A DNA stretch of 64,000 nt from Collinsella aerofaciens ATCC 25986 (GCF_010509075.1 NZ_CP048433.1:1240001-1304000); one strand, 5' to 3'. Positions 25,466 through 36,178 are shown, counted from the stretch's first letter. Numbers and translations: made by a program. The notes: generated by a model not told the origin, from the sequence alone.

Positions 25466-27369
25466 TAGCAGCCCTCCTCTCGCGCGACCGTCTTGGATTT
25501 AGCAATGTCCGCGACGTTAGAAGGACCGTCCGAGCGACCGATAAGCAGGTCCACCAGTTCGTCTGCCAGCGACTCAACCGTATAGAGGCCGTCAAAGCGC
25601 AGCGGCACGCCTGCCTTCGCAAGCGCCAGCGCCATGCGCTGGGCAGCGGGAACACCCAAGCCGATCGACTTGAGCTCATCGGCATACGCAAAAACCTGAG
25701 CGGGCGTACCCTCGGCAAACACCGTGCCCTCGTTCATCACGACAATACGGTCGCAGCAATTGGCAAGGTCATCCATACTGTGTGAAACCATGACGACGGT
25801 CAGGCCCTCGTCATGAAGATGGCCGATGAGCTCCAGGAAATCCCTGCGGGCTGCCGGATCGAGCCCCGCCATGGGCTCATCGAGTACCAGGACCTCGGGC
25901 TCCATGGCAAGCACGCCAGCAAACGCCACGCGCCGCTGCTGCCCGCCCGAGAGCTCAAAGGGACTCTTGTCGCCCACCGTGGCCAGGTCGAGGCCCACGC
26001 GCGCGAGCGATGACTCAACGCGGTGGGCAACCTCGGCCTGCGACAAGCCAAGGTTATGCGGACCAAATGCCACGTCCTGTGCCACGGTCTCGGCAAACAG
26101 CTGACGCTCTGGATACTGAAACACCACGCCGACCTTTGCCTTAACCGCGGCGGCATCTTTCTTGTTTACCAGGTCGAGCCCCAACGCGTAAACGGAACCC
26201 TCCTGGGGACGAATCAGTCCGTTGAGATGCTGAACCAGTGTCGACTTACCCGAACCGGTATGGCCCGCAAGGCCCAGGAACTCGCCACGACGCACCGTCA
26301 GCGATACATTGCGCAACGCCCAGGGGCTGCTAGGGTCGTTGCCCCAGAGGGCCTGTTTGTTCGATGCACCCTCGGCAGCTGAGCGCTTGTGCCAACGGCG
26401 ACGCTCGCGGGCGCTCAGCGAATAGCCATACGAAAGGTGCGAAATCTCGATGACGGGCTCCAGCGCGTCTGCGCCATCGATTGCAGAGGAAACGTTGTCG
26501 GGAATACGAGGATCGGATGCGAAAGGCCGCCCGGCGATGCCTGTCCTACTCCGCTCGGTATAAGCCTGCGCTATATCGGCGACCATATCCGCCTCGCGCA
26601 CCTGCGCGCAAATGGGCACGCCCTTCGCGCGAAGCGCCCTGCCAAGACAACACGATGCCGGCATATCCAGATTCAGCCGCGCGAGTTCGTCCGCCCGCGT
26701 CAAGATCTCCTCGGGCGTGCCCAACATGGCAACGCGCCCCGCCCGAAACACCGCGACTCGATCGGCCTCAGCGGCCTCTTCCATAAAGTGCGTAATCATC
26801 ACGATGGTCATGCCGCGTTCGTGCAGCGCGTGACAGGCCTTCATAAGGCCCTTGCGCCCGCGCGGGTCGAGCATCGAGGAAGCCTCGTCCAAAATGAGCA
26901 CGCGCGGCTCCATGGCGAGCACGCCGGCAAGCGCCACGCGCTGCTTTTGTCCGCCCGAGAGAGCGTGGGTCTCGTGGCGCTCAAAGCCCACCAGACCCAC
27001 GGCCTTCAGCGCCTCGCGCACGCGCTGCGCGATCTGGGCCGATTCGACCCCTAAGTTCTCGGGACCAAACGCAACATCGTCCTCGACAAGCGTTGCCACC
27101 AGCTGATCGTCGGGATTCTGGAACACCATGCCAGCAGTCGAGCGAATGTCGTAGACCAGCTCGGGATCGGACGCGTCCATGCCGTTGACGCACACCGTTC
27201 CCGCATCGGGCTGCAGCAGCGCGTTCAGGTGCTTGGCAAACGTCGACTTGCCCGACCCGTTTCCGCCGAGGATGCAGAAAAACTCGCCATCTTCGATGTT
27301 CAGATCGATGCCATCGAGCGCCGGTGCAACACCGTCATAGCTAAAGGAAACGCCCCGACACTCAATCAT
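25465..27369 (-). CDS. ECF transporter ATPase, fused EcfA1-EcfA2
   Basis: The 634-residue protein joins two ABC ATPases. Domain 1 (1-230) has Walker A GGNGSGKST, signature ALSGGQKQR and Walker B VLILDEAS. Domain 2 (about 335-590) has GHTGSGKST, ELSGGQQRR and VLVLDEPMAGLD. Most ECF systems use two separate genes, so the fusion fixes a 1:1 ratio. The linker (230-335) is not conserved. It powers riboflavin uptake through RibU and possibly serves other S components. The gene overlaps ribU by 4 bp. Confidence 0.93.
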   Translation of the reverse strand: MIECRGVSFSYDGVAPALDGIDLNIEDGEFFCILGGNGSGKSTFAKHLNALLQPDAGTVCVNGMDASDPELVYDIRSTAGMVFQNPDDQLVATLVEDDVAFGPENLGVESAQIAQRVREALKAVGLVGFERHETHALSGGQKQRVALAGVLAMEPRVLILDEASSMLDPRGRKGLMKACHALHERGMTIVMITHFMEEAAEADRVAVFRAGRVAMLGTPEEILTRADELARLNLDMPASCCLGRALRAKGVPICAQVREADMVADIAQAYTERSRTGIAGRPFASDPRIPDNVSSAIDGADALEPVIEISHLSYGYSLSARERRRWHKRSAAEGASNKQALWGNDPSSPWALRNVSLTVRRGEFLGLAGHTGSGKSTLVQHLNGLIRPQEGSVYALGLDLVNKKDAAAVKAKVGVVFQYPERQLFAETVAQDVAFGPHNLGLSQAEVAHRVESSLARVGLDLATVGDKSPFELSGGQQRRVAFAGVLAMEPEVLVLDEPMAGLDPAARRDFLELIGHLHDEGLTVVMVSHSMDDLANCCDRIVVMNEGTVFAEGTPAQVFAYADELKSIGLGVPAAQRMALALAKAGVPLRFDGLYTVESLADELVDLLIGRSDGPSNVADIAKSKTVAREEGC

Positions 27370-27956
27370 GCGCGACCTTTGACCTGGTCCTTCTTGGGCG
27401 TGATGAGATTAGAGACCGCCTTGTACACTGCAAGCGTCAATACCGAGTTAAGCACGGTCTTGATAAGGTTGAACGGCAGAACAGCAGGAAGCATGAGTGG
27501 CAAAATCACATCGGCCGAGCCATACCAGAACCAAACGCCGATGGTCAGGTTTGCGACCATAGACAACGCCGTAGCGGCAATAACGCCCAGCGCCAGGCCA
27601 ATCACGGCGCCCTTATAGGTATGCATCTTCTGGTAGACGATAGCCGCAGGCAGAATATAGCCCAGCGTGGCAACCAAGTTCATAAGCGCACCGACCCAAT
27701 CGCCCGTGGTAAGCGCATGGATAACGATCGCCATAGCGGCAACAGCGGTGCCGGCACCAGGGCCATACGCAAATCCACACACCATCGCCGGCACCAGCGA
27801 CGGGTCATACGTCAAAAACGGCGCCGAGGGGAGGATGGGCAGCTGCACATACATAAACAGTGCTCCCAAGGCGCACATCAACGCCATGGTAACGAGCTGT
27901 TTGGTGCTCCACCTATTCGTGTTCTCAAAATGGATATGCTGCGACTGTTCAGACAT
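27366..27956 (-). CDS. ribU: Riboflavin ECF transporter S component RibU
   Basis: The 196-residue protein has five to six hydrophobic helices (TKQLVTMALMCALGALFMYV first) and is the size of ECF S components. RibU identity is inferred from the FMN riboswitch directly upstream, combined with the S-component fold. The ATG at 27956 (AGGTGAT five bases upstream) is preferred, because the upstream in-frame ATG lies inside the conserved 3' end of the riboswitch. The gene is first of ribU-ecfA-ecfT. Confidence 0.9.
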   Translation of the reverse strand: MSEQSQHIHFENTNRWSTKQLVTMALMCALGALFMYVQLPILPSAPFLTYDPSLVPAMVCGFAYGPGAGTAVAAMAIVIHALTTGDWVGALMNLVATLGYILPAAIVYQKMHTYKGAVIGLALGVIAATALSMVANLTIGVWFWYGSADVILPLMLPAVLPFNLIKTVLNSVLTLAVYKAVSNLITPKKDQVKGRA

Positions 27957-27967
27957 AAGATCACCTG

Positions 27968-28145
27968 CCTCTTTCATCCGGACTCTAACCGTTGGTACTG
28001 GGATCTCACCAGTTCAGCCGGCATGCGAACCAACGCACACACGGGTCGCGGACTCATCGGCTCGGCCGCAGGCACGTTTCCTGCGCCACGGTACCCCTTT
28101 GGCACCGCCCGATTTACCGCCAGTGGGGAATTTCACCCCGCCCTG
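27968..28145 (-). ncRNA. FMN riboswitch (RFN element)
   Basis: The conserved RFN core is visible on the minus strand: CAGGGCGGGGTGAAATTCCC, then CACTGGCGGTA, CTGGTGAGATCCCAGTACC, AACGGTTAGAGTCCGGATGA and AAGAGG. It binds FMN and, since the 3' end lies 12 bp before the ribU ATG and overlaps the ribosome site area, probably controls translation or early termination. It identifies the operon as riboflavin uptake. Confidence 0.95.
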
Positions 28146-28522
28146 AAACAGCAATTGCAAGTGTAGCACGGGCAGGCTTTCGCGCAAGTATGCCAAGAGT
28201 AATTTATGGTGGGGATCAGTTGCCGCAACAACCACGTTCTCCGTTCGCTCCAAAGTAGCGCGCCTTTCGCGCAAAGCGCGAAACAGCGAAAGGGACACGT
28301 ATCCCCATCAACCACATTCTCCGCCCACGCCGACCTCAAGGCCGTAAACGCAGGGGATCCGGGGGCGTGACGGGGTTTCTCTCCGGAACATTCCGCACTG
28401 ACGCAAAGAGGCTCCGCAGCGCGAAGCGCGATGCGGAGCCTCTTTGCATGTCCGAGGACGTTCCGGAGAGAAACCCCGTCACGCCCCCGGATTCCCGGTG
28501 GGAGTTCTAGACCTTGTCGGCC
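28146..28522. other. Intergenic region between groEL and the riboflavin operon
   Basis: No gene is visible. The part from 28146 to about 28330 must carry the ribU promoter; it contains a GCGCGCTT/AAGCGCG-like hairpin near 28258-28285. The rest is the long palindrome 28358-28491. Confidence 0.6.
28358..28491. repeat. 134-bp nested palindrome downstream of groEL
   Basis: The outer arms of 32 bp (28358-28389 and 28460-28491, beginning TCCGGGGGCGTGACGGGG) are perfectly complementary. An inner 16-bp perfect stem lies at 28403-28418/28432-28447 (GCAAAGAGGCTCCGCA). It starts 32 bp past the groEL stop. It could be an extreme terminator or a non-autonomous mobile repeat. Confidence 0.85.
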
Positions 28523-30238
<1,716 letters not shown>

Positions 30239-30256
30239 TCAGAGATTCTGACGAGG

Positions 30257-30550
30257 CTAGGCCTCGACGACGGCGTAGATGTCGTCGGCGCGCATCAGCA
30301 GATACTTCTCGCCGTCGACCTTGACCTCGTTGCCACCAAACTTACCGTAGATGACAACGTCGCCGACCTGAACGTCCATGGGGATGCGCTCGCCCTTGTC
30401 GTTGACCTTACCGGCGCCAACGGCAACGATGGTGCCGCGCTGCGGCTTCTCCTGAGCGTTGCTGGCGATGTACAGGCCAGAAGCGGTCTTCTGCTCGGCC
30501 TCGTCGGGCTTGACCAGGACGCGATCTGCAAGCGGCTTCAAAGACGACAT
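30257..30550 (-). CDS. groS: Co-chaperonin GroES
   Basis: The 97-residue lid of the GroEL cage has the classic KPLADRVLVKPDEAEQKTASG, the mobile loop TASGLYIASNAQEKPQ, and VGDVVIYGKFGGNEV. The ATG at 30550 follows AGGAGG; the frame extends 11 codons upstream without a ribosome site. No CIRCE or HAIR operator is seen upstream, so its heat-shock control is not evident from sequence. Confidence 0.97.
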   Translation of the reverse strand: MSSLKPLADRVLVKPDEAEQKTASGLYIASNAQEKPQRGTIVAVGAGKVNDKGERIPMDVQVGDVVIYGKFGGNEVKVDGEKYLLMRADDIYAVVEA

Positions 30551-30687
30551 GCTTGTTTCCTCCTTTTTGGGCCGCGCGGTCATGCCGCGCGGGTTAACCC
30601 TTTTTGTTTGCGTACGCGTTGAATGGTACCCACGAATGACGGGTTATACAACACGGAGTCAAAAAATCTTATTTTTTGGCACTTAGA

Positions 30688-30896
30688 TTTTCTGAATGCC
30701 GGGGGATAACTTAGCGGTGGCTCCCGCGTGGCTCCGGAGGGCGGGCATAAGGTTTCCTGCTCGGGCAGTCCTGCTCGCACGAAGGCCACATTAAGTGGCC
30801 TTCGGCTCGTGCGGAACTCGCGATAAACCTTATGCCCCGCCCCTCCGGAGCCACACGGGAGGCAGGTTAACTAATTCGGGCCCGACATTCAGAAAA
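30688..30896. repeat. 209-bp imperfect palindrome upstream of groES
   Basis: It ends in TTTTCTGAATG (30688-30698) and its complement (30886-30896). Inner arms 30721-30755 and 30825-30861 (CTCCCGCGTGGCTCCGGAGG, then GCGGGCATAAGGTTT) match imperfectly. The centre CGAAGGCCAC/GTGGCCTTCG is perfect. It resembles a MITE or a bulky hairpin, and sits about 140 bp upstream of the groES start. Confidence 0.8.
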
Positions 30897-30975
30897 GTCA
30901 GTGCAGCAAAATGGCGATGCGGATAGGAACGTGGGTATGGGTTTCGCTGCGCGCACGGGTCCCCTGGGAAGCACC

Positions 30976-30999
30976 GTGCATTTTTGGGAGTATTCAGCA
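30976..30999 (+). repeat. GTGCA...GAGTATTCAGCA motif, left
   Basis: GTGCATTTTTGGGAGTATTC then AGCA. The inverted partner is at 31186-31209; the shared part is GAGTATTCAGCA plus the flanking GTGCA. Confidence 0.65.
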
Positions 31000-31185
31000 A
31001 GCCAGGACGGCTGCATACGCGCCGGACATACCTTATTGGTCCCAAGAACGCCTTCAGCGGGCGGTTTTGGTCGGTGGGCAGACCCCGTTGGGACAAAAAG
31101 GCATGCTTCGCGCCGTACCGGAGCCCAAAATGACGTCAATCTCCGCAACGTTACTCAGCCGCAGCGGCACCGGCAGAGCTCGCGG

Positions 31186-31209
31186 TGCTGAATACTCCGT
31201 TTTTTGCAC
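31186..31209 (-). repeat. GTGCA...GAGTATTCAGCA motif, right, inverted
   Basis: On the minus strand GTGCAAAAAACGGAGTATTC then AGCA. The spacing between the pair is 186 bp. Confidence 0.65.
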
Positions 31210-31400
31210 GGCACGGGCGGGGGTACATCAGGATCAGGAAGGACATCCCAGCCTTTTTATTCAATCTGTAATGGGAAGTATGCAAAACACCAAGAGATAG
31301 CATTGCTGGTGTCCAAATTGAGCGCGGGGCAGCAGCACCTCCGCCCCGCACCCAAATCCAACAGAGCAGGGACGCTCATGGCGGATCCCCACCAAAACGC

Positions 31401-31448
31401 AAACGCGGCTCGAGCGCCATCCCAAAATAGGCTGCGCGAGCCGCGTTT
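31401..31448 (-). terminator. Terminator of the amidohydrolase gene
   Basis: AAACGCGGCTCG pairs with CGAGCCGCGTTT. On the minus strand it is followed by GCGTTTTGG and lies 19 bp past the stop. Confidence 0.75.
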
Positions 31449-31466
31449 AACGGTACGACATGAATA

Positions 31467-33104
31467 TTAGCGCTCGTAAATCAAGTTGCCTGCCAGGTAG
31501 GTGGCCTGAACTTTTGTGGCCTGGAGCTCTTGGGGGTCGATGGTGAGCGGGTTTTGGTCCAGGACTACCAGGTCGGCATACTTGCCGGGCTCCAAGCTGC
31601 CGAGGTTTTGCTCGTCGCCCGCTGCATAAGCGCTACCCAGGGTGTAGTTGCGCAGGGCCGTTGCCGCATCGATGCGCTCGCTCGGCAGCCAGCCGCCCTC
31701 GGGCCAGTGGCTTTTGGGGTCCTGGCGCGTGATAGCCGTGTAGAGCACGTTCATGCTGGTAACAGCTGTGATAGGGCTGTCGGTACCGAAGGCTTGGCGA
31801 ATGCCGCGCTGCTTATAGGTCGCAAACGGCCACATGATGCGGCTGCGCTCCAGGCCCAGATCGCGCTCGGGGCCGCCTGGGTCGAGTGTAATGTGACAGG
31901 GCTGGCTCGAGGCAACGACGTTAAGCTTGCGTAGACGATCGATGTCCTCGGGCAAGAGGTTCTCCAGGTGCTCGAGCGTGTTATGGCCGTGCTGGGGCAG
32001 GCCGTACAGTTCGGCGGCCTCCTCAAAGATATCGAGCGCGGCATGGATGGCACCGTCGCCGATGACATGGATGCGCACGGTATGGCCGCGCTCCGCGGCC
32101 GCCAGAACCAGCTTGCGCATGCGCTCGGCAGGAACCGTCAGGCGACCTTGATCGCCCGGGAAGCGCGGGTTGGTATAGGGCTCGGTGAGATAGGCCGTGT
32201 GTTCGCTCGACACGCCGTCGAAAAACTGCTTAAAGCCTGGCGCCGAGAGCAGCGCGTTGTTCGCGTAGCGGGTCTGCAGCTCTTCCAAGCGCGACTGGTC
32301 ATCCAACAGCGTGGGGAACAGATGGGCTCGGATGCCCAGCTTGCCGGCTGCCTGCAGTTTGTCGTAGACGTCGTCGCGGATAAAATCGCAGCCCGGCATG
32401 GGCATGAGCGACATATCGCATATCGAGGTGATGCCCTGCTCGGCCATACGCCTCATTTGATCGGCATAAGCACTTGCGATGCGATCCTCCCCCAGCCACT
32501 CAAGGCAGCGCGGTAGCAGCTGCATGGCAGCCGCCTCGTGAGCAATGCCCGTGAGCTCGCCGTTTGCGTCCTTGTCGTAGCTGCCGCCTGCTGGTGGCTC
32601 GCTGTCGCGCGTGACGCCGAGTGCCTCGAGTGCGCGGCTGTTGAGCCAAAGCGTGTGTCCGTCGCCCGAATACATAACGCAGGGACGATCGGGGAATGCC
32701 GTATCGAGCGACGCCTTGGTTGGATGCTCGGGCGGGTCCCAACGGTAATCGCGCCAGCCCTGTGTCACAACCCAAGCGTCGTCGGGCAGGTCCTGGGAAA
32801 ACTCGAGCGCATGTTGCACCAGCGCCGCCTCGGACGTGCCCATATCCATGAGCATGTACGGCGAGGAACCGACCGAGGTATGGAAGAAATGCAGGTGCGC
32901 ATCGTGGAAACCGGGGCAGATGAATTGCTCGCCGTAGTCGACAACTGGCGCGGCGGCAGGGGCGGCGGCAATCACGTCATCGGGCGCGCCGACCGCGACG
33001 ATGCGATCACCCGCGATGGCGATCGCCAACTCGCGGGCGGCATCGATGCCGTCTTGGGCGGTAAAGACGTTCTTGGAACGGATAATCCGATCGATATGTT
33101 GCAT
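31467..33104 (-). CDS. Amidohydrolase family protein (YtcJ-like)
   Basis: The 545-residue protein belongs to the Amidohydro_3 group of metal-dependent hydrolases. The metal ligands are visible: FHDAHLHFF (around residues 63-71), HVIGDGAIH, and the late Asp in FGTDSPITAV. Substrates of YtcJ-like enzymes are poorly known, and none can be named. ATGs at 33104, 33110 and 33116 are all possible; 33104 is chosen because GGGG lies six bases upstream. It is divergent from the M20 peptidase gene, with 168 bp between. Confidence 0.85.
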   Translation of the reverse strand: MQHIDRIIRSKNVFTAQDGIDAARELAIAIAGDRIVAVGAPDDVIAAAPAAAPVVDYGEQFICPGFHDAHLHFFHTSVGSSPYMLMDMGTSEAALVQHALEFSQDLPDDAWVVTQGWRDYRWDPPEHPTKASLDTAFPDRPCVMYSGDGHTLWLNSRALEALGVTRDSEPPAGGSYDKDANGELTGIAHEAAAMQLLPRCLEWLGEDRIASAYADQMRRMAEQGITSICDMSLMPMPGCDFIRDDVYDKLQAAGKLGIRAHLFPTLLDDQSRLEELQTRYANNALLSAPGFKQFFDGVSSEHTAYLTEPYTNPRFPGDQGRLTVPAERMRKLVLAAAERGHTVRIHVIGDGAIHAALDIFEEAAELYGLPQHGHNTLEHLENLLPEDIDRLRKLNVVASSQPCHITLDPGGPERDLGLERSRIMWPFATYKQRGIRQAFGTDSPITAVTSMNVLYTAITRQDPKSHWPEGGWLPSERIDAATALRNYTLGSAYAAGDEQNLGSLEPGKYADLVVLDQNPLTIDPQELQATKVQATYLAGNLIYER

Positions 33105-33272
33105 GGGCATCCCCATCTCTGGCAGGAAATTCAACACCCCCGAGTGTACTCCCCCGCCCTTGCAACAAAACCCCAAGCGGCAAACGGCAACTTTACCAGC
33201 CCTAGCGGCAGGTGGCATACTGGAAAGAGCCTGTACGATTTTGCGATCAACCCAGCAAGGAGCAAATCGACC

Positions 33273-34736
33273 ATGACGAAGACCAAGGCACAGCAGATTA
33301 TGGCGGCGACCGAGGCTCGCGCGGCTGACGACGTCACCGCAGCCATCAAAGATATCGCTACCGAGTTTGAACCCTATATCATCAAGCAGCGCCGGCACTT
33401 CCATAAGCACCCGGAGCTGAGCCTTGCCGAGGAGCGCACGACCTCCGACATCGCCAACCAGCTCGACGCCATGAATATCCCCTACGAGCGTCCGCTCAAG
33501 ACGGGCCTTGTGGCGACCCTTCGCGGCACCGCGCCCGACGCCTATCGCGAGGACGGCACGCCACGCCGCCGCATCCTGCTGCGCGCCGACATCGACGCCC
33601 TGCCCGTCACCGAACAGACCGGCGAGGAGTTCGCCAGCGTCAACGAGGGCTGCATGCACGCCTGCGGTCACGACTGCCATATCGCCATGATGCTCGGCAC
33701 GCTGCAGATTCTGCGCCACATGACCGATGACATCCACGGCGAGATTCGCATCGTATTCCAGCCCAGCGAGGAAAACGGCCAGGGCGCCAAACTCATGATT
33801 GGCACGGGTGTGCTCGACGGCGTCGACGGCGCCTACGCCGCGCACATCTGGAGTGAGGTCGACGCCGGCACCGTGAGCTGCGAGCCCGGCCCACGCATGG
33901 CCAATACCGACTGGTTCCGCATCGACGTTCGCGGCACCTCGTGCCATGGCGCCATGCCCCAGCGCGGCCACGACGCCGTTATGGTTGCCGCCGAGATTGT
34001 CAACGCCCTGCAGACCATCGTCTCGCGCGAGATTAGCCCCTACGAACCCGCCGTCATCACCGTCGGCGAGCTGCACGGCGGCACCGCACGCAACGTTATC
34101 GCCGGCACGGCCTACCTCGCCGGCACGGTGCGCACCTACGGCGATTCGACCCACGAGGAAATGCCGGAGCTTATGCGCCGCATCGTGGAGCATACCGCGG
34201 CCGCCTTGGGCGCCGAGGCAGAGCTCACCGACTACACCATCGCCAACTACAAGGTCGAAAACGACGCCGCCTCGAGCGAGCGCTGCCGTCAGGCTGTAAT
34301 CAAGTGCCTGGGCCCCACCGGCCAAGGCCATTATCGCGGCACGCTTTCGGGCGAGGATTTTTCGGAGTACCTGCGTCGCGTACCGGGCGTGCTCGCCTTT
34401 GTAGGTACGCGCAACCCCAAGATTGGCGCCACGTACGCCCAACATTCCTGCTTCTACAAGATCGACGAGACCGTGCTGGCAAAGGGCTCCATGGTGGCCG
34501 CCCAGTATGCTATCGACTTTTTGGCCGAGCCCACGCAAGAGGAGCTCGACGGCCCCGCGATTACCGCGGTCGCCGAAACCAACCCCGATCTGGCCGCCAA
34601 GTTGCGCTCTGCCAAGGCGACGACCGCCGAGGCTCGCGACGCCATCCATGATGCCCGAACGGCTCGCCATGCCGCGATCAAGGGCATCCACGACGCACGC
34701 GCTGCTGCACGCCGCGAGGAGAAGCACGACGAGTAG
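33273..34736 (+). CDS. M20 family amidohydrolase/peptidase
   Basis: The 487-residue protein is a zinc aminoacylase-like enzyme of the M20D group, which removes acyl groups from amino acids or conjugates. The motifs are RRHFHKHPELS, LLRADIDALPV (around residue 106), GCMHACGHDCH (around 126-136) with metal ligands, and QPSEENGQGAK (the catalytic Glu). An unusual C-terminal tail of about 60 Ala-rich charged residues follows the catalytic core and could form a helix. AAGGAGC precedes the ATG at 33273. Confidence 0.9.
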   Translation: MTKTKAQQIMAATEARAADDVTAAIKDIATEFEPYIIKQRRHFHKHPELSLAEERTTSDIANQLDAMNIPYERPLKTGLVATLRGTAPDAYREDGTPRRRILLRADIDALPVTEQTGEEFASVNEGCMHACGHDCHIAMMLGTLQILRHMTDDIHGEIRIVFQPSEENGQGAKLMIGTGVLDGVDGAYAAHIWSEVDAGTVSCEPGPRMANTDWFRIDVRGTSCHGAMPQRGHDAVMVAAEIVNALQTIVSREISPYEPAVITVGELHGGTARNVIAGTAYLAGTVRTYGDSTHEEMPELMRRIVEHTAAALGAEAELTDYTIANYKVENDAASSERCRQAVIKCLGPTGQGHYRGTLSGEDFSEYLRRVPGVLAFVGTRNPKIGATYAQHSCFYKIDETVLAKGSMVAAQYAIDFLAEPTQEELDGPAITAVAETNPDLAAKLRSAKATTAEARDAIHDARTARHAAIKGIHDARAAARREEKHDE

Positions 34737-34781
34737 TCGATTCGCTGGCATCTCGCAGTCATAGCCACATCGCGATGTCAA

Positions 34782-34817
34782 AGCGGGGGCGGACGTTTCG
34801 ACACGTCCGCCCCCGCT
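34782..34817 (+). terminator. Terminator after the M20 gene
   Basis: AGCGGGGGCGGACGT pairs perfectly with ACGTCCGCCCCCGCT, followed by CATTC. Only a weak T-run follows, but the stem is 15 bp. It may serve both converging genes. Confidence 0.75.
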
Positions 34818-34876
34818 CATTCTTCAAGCGCTATTTCTACTATTTCTACCCCGTCCCCAAATGGCAGACGGCATGG

Positions 34877-36178
34877 CTACTCGTCCTGAGGTTCCTCGTC
34901 GGAGCTTGGCTCGGACGCCGACTCAGGTGCAGGTGCCGGCTCAGGTGCAGGTGCCGGCTCAGGCTCAGGCTCAGGTGCAGGCTCGGACTCAGATGCCGTC
35001 TCAGGCTCGGGCGCCGGCTCAGGCTCGGTCGCGGGAGCGGGTGCAGGTGCCGGCGAAGCATCCGGAGCACCGTAACCCGAAGGGGTGGACTTCTTCTCGA
35101 AGGGCAATACAAAAGTCAGGACGTCGTCCTTATCCTCATCGGCCCACTCGCTTGCATAGCGTGCGGCCCAATAGCCAACGGCACGGTGCTTGAGTATCTT
35201 GCCAAAAACCGTAAGAAATACGGTGACGAAAGCGACCAGCACCAAGAACAGCGCGAGCGTGACACCACCGCCGGTAACAATTGCCTCAATACCCGTAGGA
35301 CGATAGTAGTAGCTATACATACCGACAGAGGCAATGGCGCCAAAGACGACCGTCAAGATCCATGTGACAACGTTGGCGACCAGGCCCGTCAAAAACTCGG
35401 GAAGGAACGAAGCACAGAACAGCTTGGTCTTGTTGTTCTTAAAGGCCGCCCAGACCTTATCGAGCGAAAACGCGCTCTCGACGCGACCGGTCACCGCAAA
35501 ATGCATCACGGCGATGTCGGCGAACATCTTAAAGAAGACACCCAGAATCGCCGAGGCAATTAGCGCCAGGACAAGCAGGCCGAGCGAACCGAACAGCGCA
35601 GCCTCGAGCGCATAAGAGCCGTAATAAGAATACGAGCCCGCAGCGCCAATTACCACGCCCTCCACCAGCGAAAGCACTACACCGATCACGGGAATGGCAG
35701 CGATAACCTCGAGCACGACCGAAATAACGCTCGAAAAGACTCCGAGACCAAACGACGTGGAACGCATGAGTGGACGGTCCATGCCGTCATCGACCTTGAG
35801 CGACAGATCGCGACCCCACTCGATACCAAAGCCGGAACCGCACACGCTCGCAATGCAAGCTGCCAAAAAGCCGATGGCAGCCGCAATGCCGCCAATAACG
35901 GGAATAAACAACACGAGCACCGACACAACGCAAATCAGCGCCGGCAAAAACGCGATTTGGCATACACGCTGAAGCACGCCCGGAGTCTTGGTCATATCTT
36001 GGAACGCCTGAGCCACACAGCCCTTTGGCGCATTCGCCACGGGCGGTTGCGGAACAAACTGCTGGGGCTGAGGCTGTCCCTGGGGAGCGGGGCCAGCGGC
36101 ACCGGCATTAGGAGCACCACACACGCCGCAGAACTTGTCGTTATCGCCCATGGGGGCGCCACACTGCGAGCAGAACAT
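34877..36178 (-). CDS. Zinc-ribbon membrane protein, DUF4013-like
   Basis: The 433-residue protein starts with a four-Cys zinc ribbon (FCSQCGAPMGDNDKFCGVCG, Cys at 3, 6, 17 and 20). A Pro/Gln linker and a domain with about six hydrophobic segments (residues 70-350) follow. It ends in a long Pro-Glu-Ala-Pro tail (residues 375-433), which suggests an extended, flexible acidic extension. AAGGGATGA precedes the ATG at 36178. Function is unknown; such proteins are thought to act in membrane organisation. It is not in an obvious operon. Confidence 0.75.
   Translation of the reverse strand: MFCSQCGAPMGDNDKFCGVCGAPNAGAAGPAPQGQPQPQQFVPQPPVANAPKGCVAQAFQDMTKTPGVLQRVCQIAFLPALICVVSVLVLFIPVIGGIAAAIGFLAACIASVCGSGFGIEWGRDLSLKVDDGMDRPLMRSTSFGLGVFSSVISVVLEVIAAIPVIGVVLSLVEGVVIGAAGSYSYYGSYALEAALFGSLGLLVLALIASAILGVFFKMFADIAVMHFAVTGRVESAFSLDKVWAAFKNNKTKLFCASFLPEFLTGLVANVVTWILTVVFGAIASVGMYSYYYRPTGIEAIVTGGGVTLALFLVLVAFVTVFLTVFGKILKHRAVGYWAARYASEWADEDKDDVLTFVLPFEKKSTPSGYGAPDASPAPAPAPATEPEPAPEPETASESEPAPEPEPEPAPAPEPAPAPESASEPSSDEEPQDE

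Larger units (their letters stand above)
30551..31466. other. 900-bp gene-free region upstream of groES
   Basis: No credible gene is found on either strand. It holds the groES promoter, a 209-bp palindrome (30688-30896), an inverted pair of GAGTATTCAGCA motifs (30976-30999 and 31186-31209), and the terminator of the amidohydrolase gene (31401-31448). The part between the motif pair contains GGTCCCAA and TTGGGAC, which could pair. Confidence 0.6.

Noticed and set aside
30551-30720. CIRCE element
   Set aside because: No TTAGCACTC/GAGTGCTAA pair was found; TGGCACTTAG alone is not an inverted repeat.
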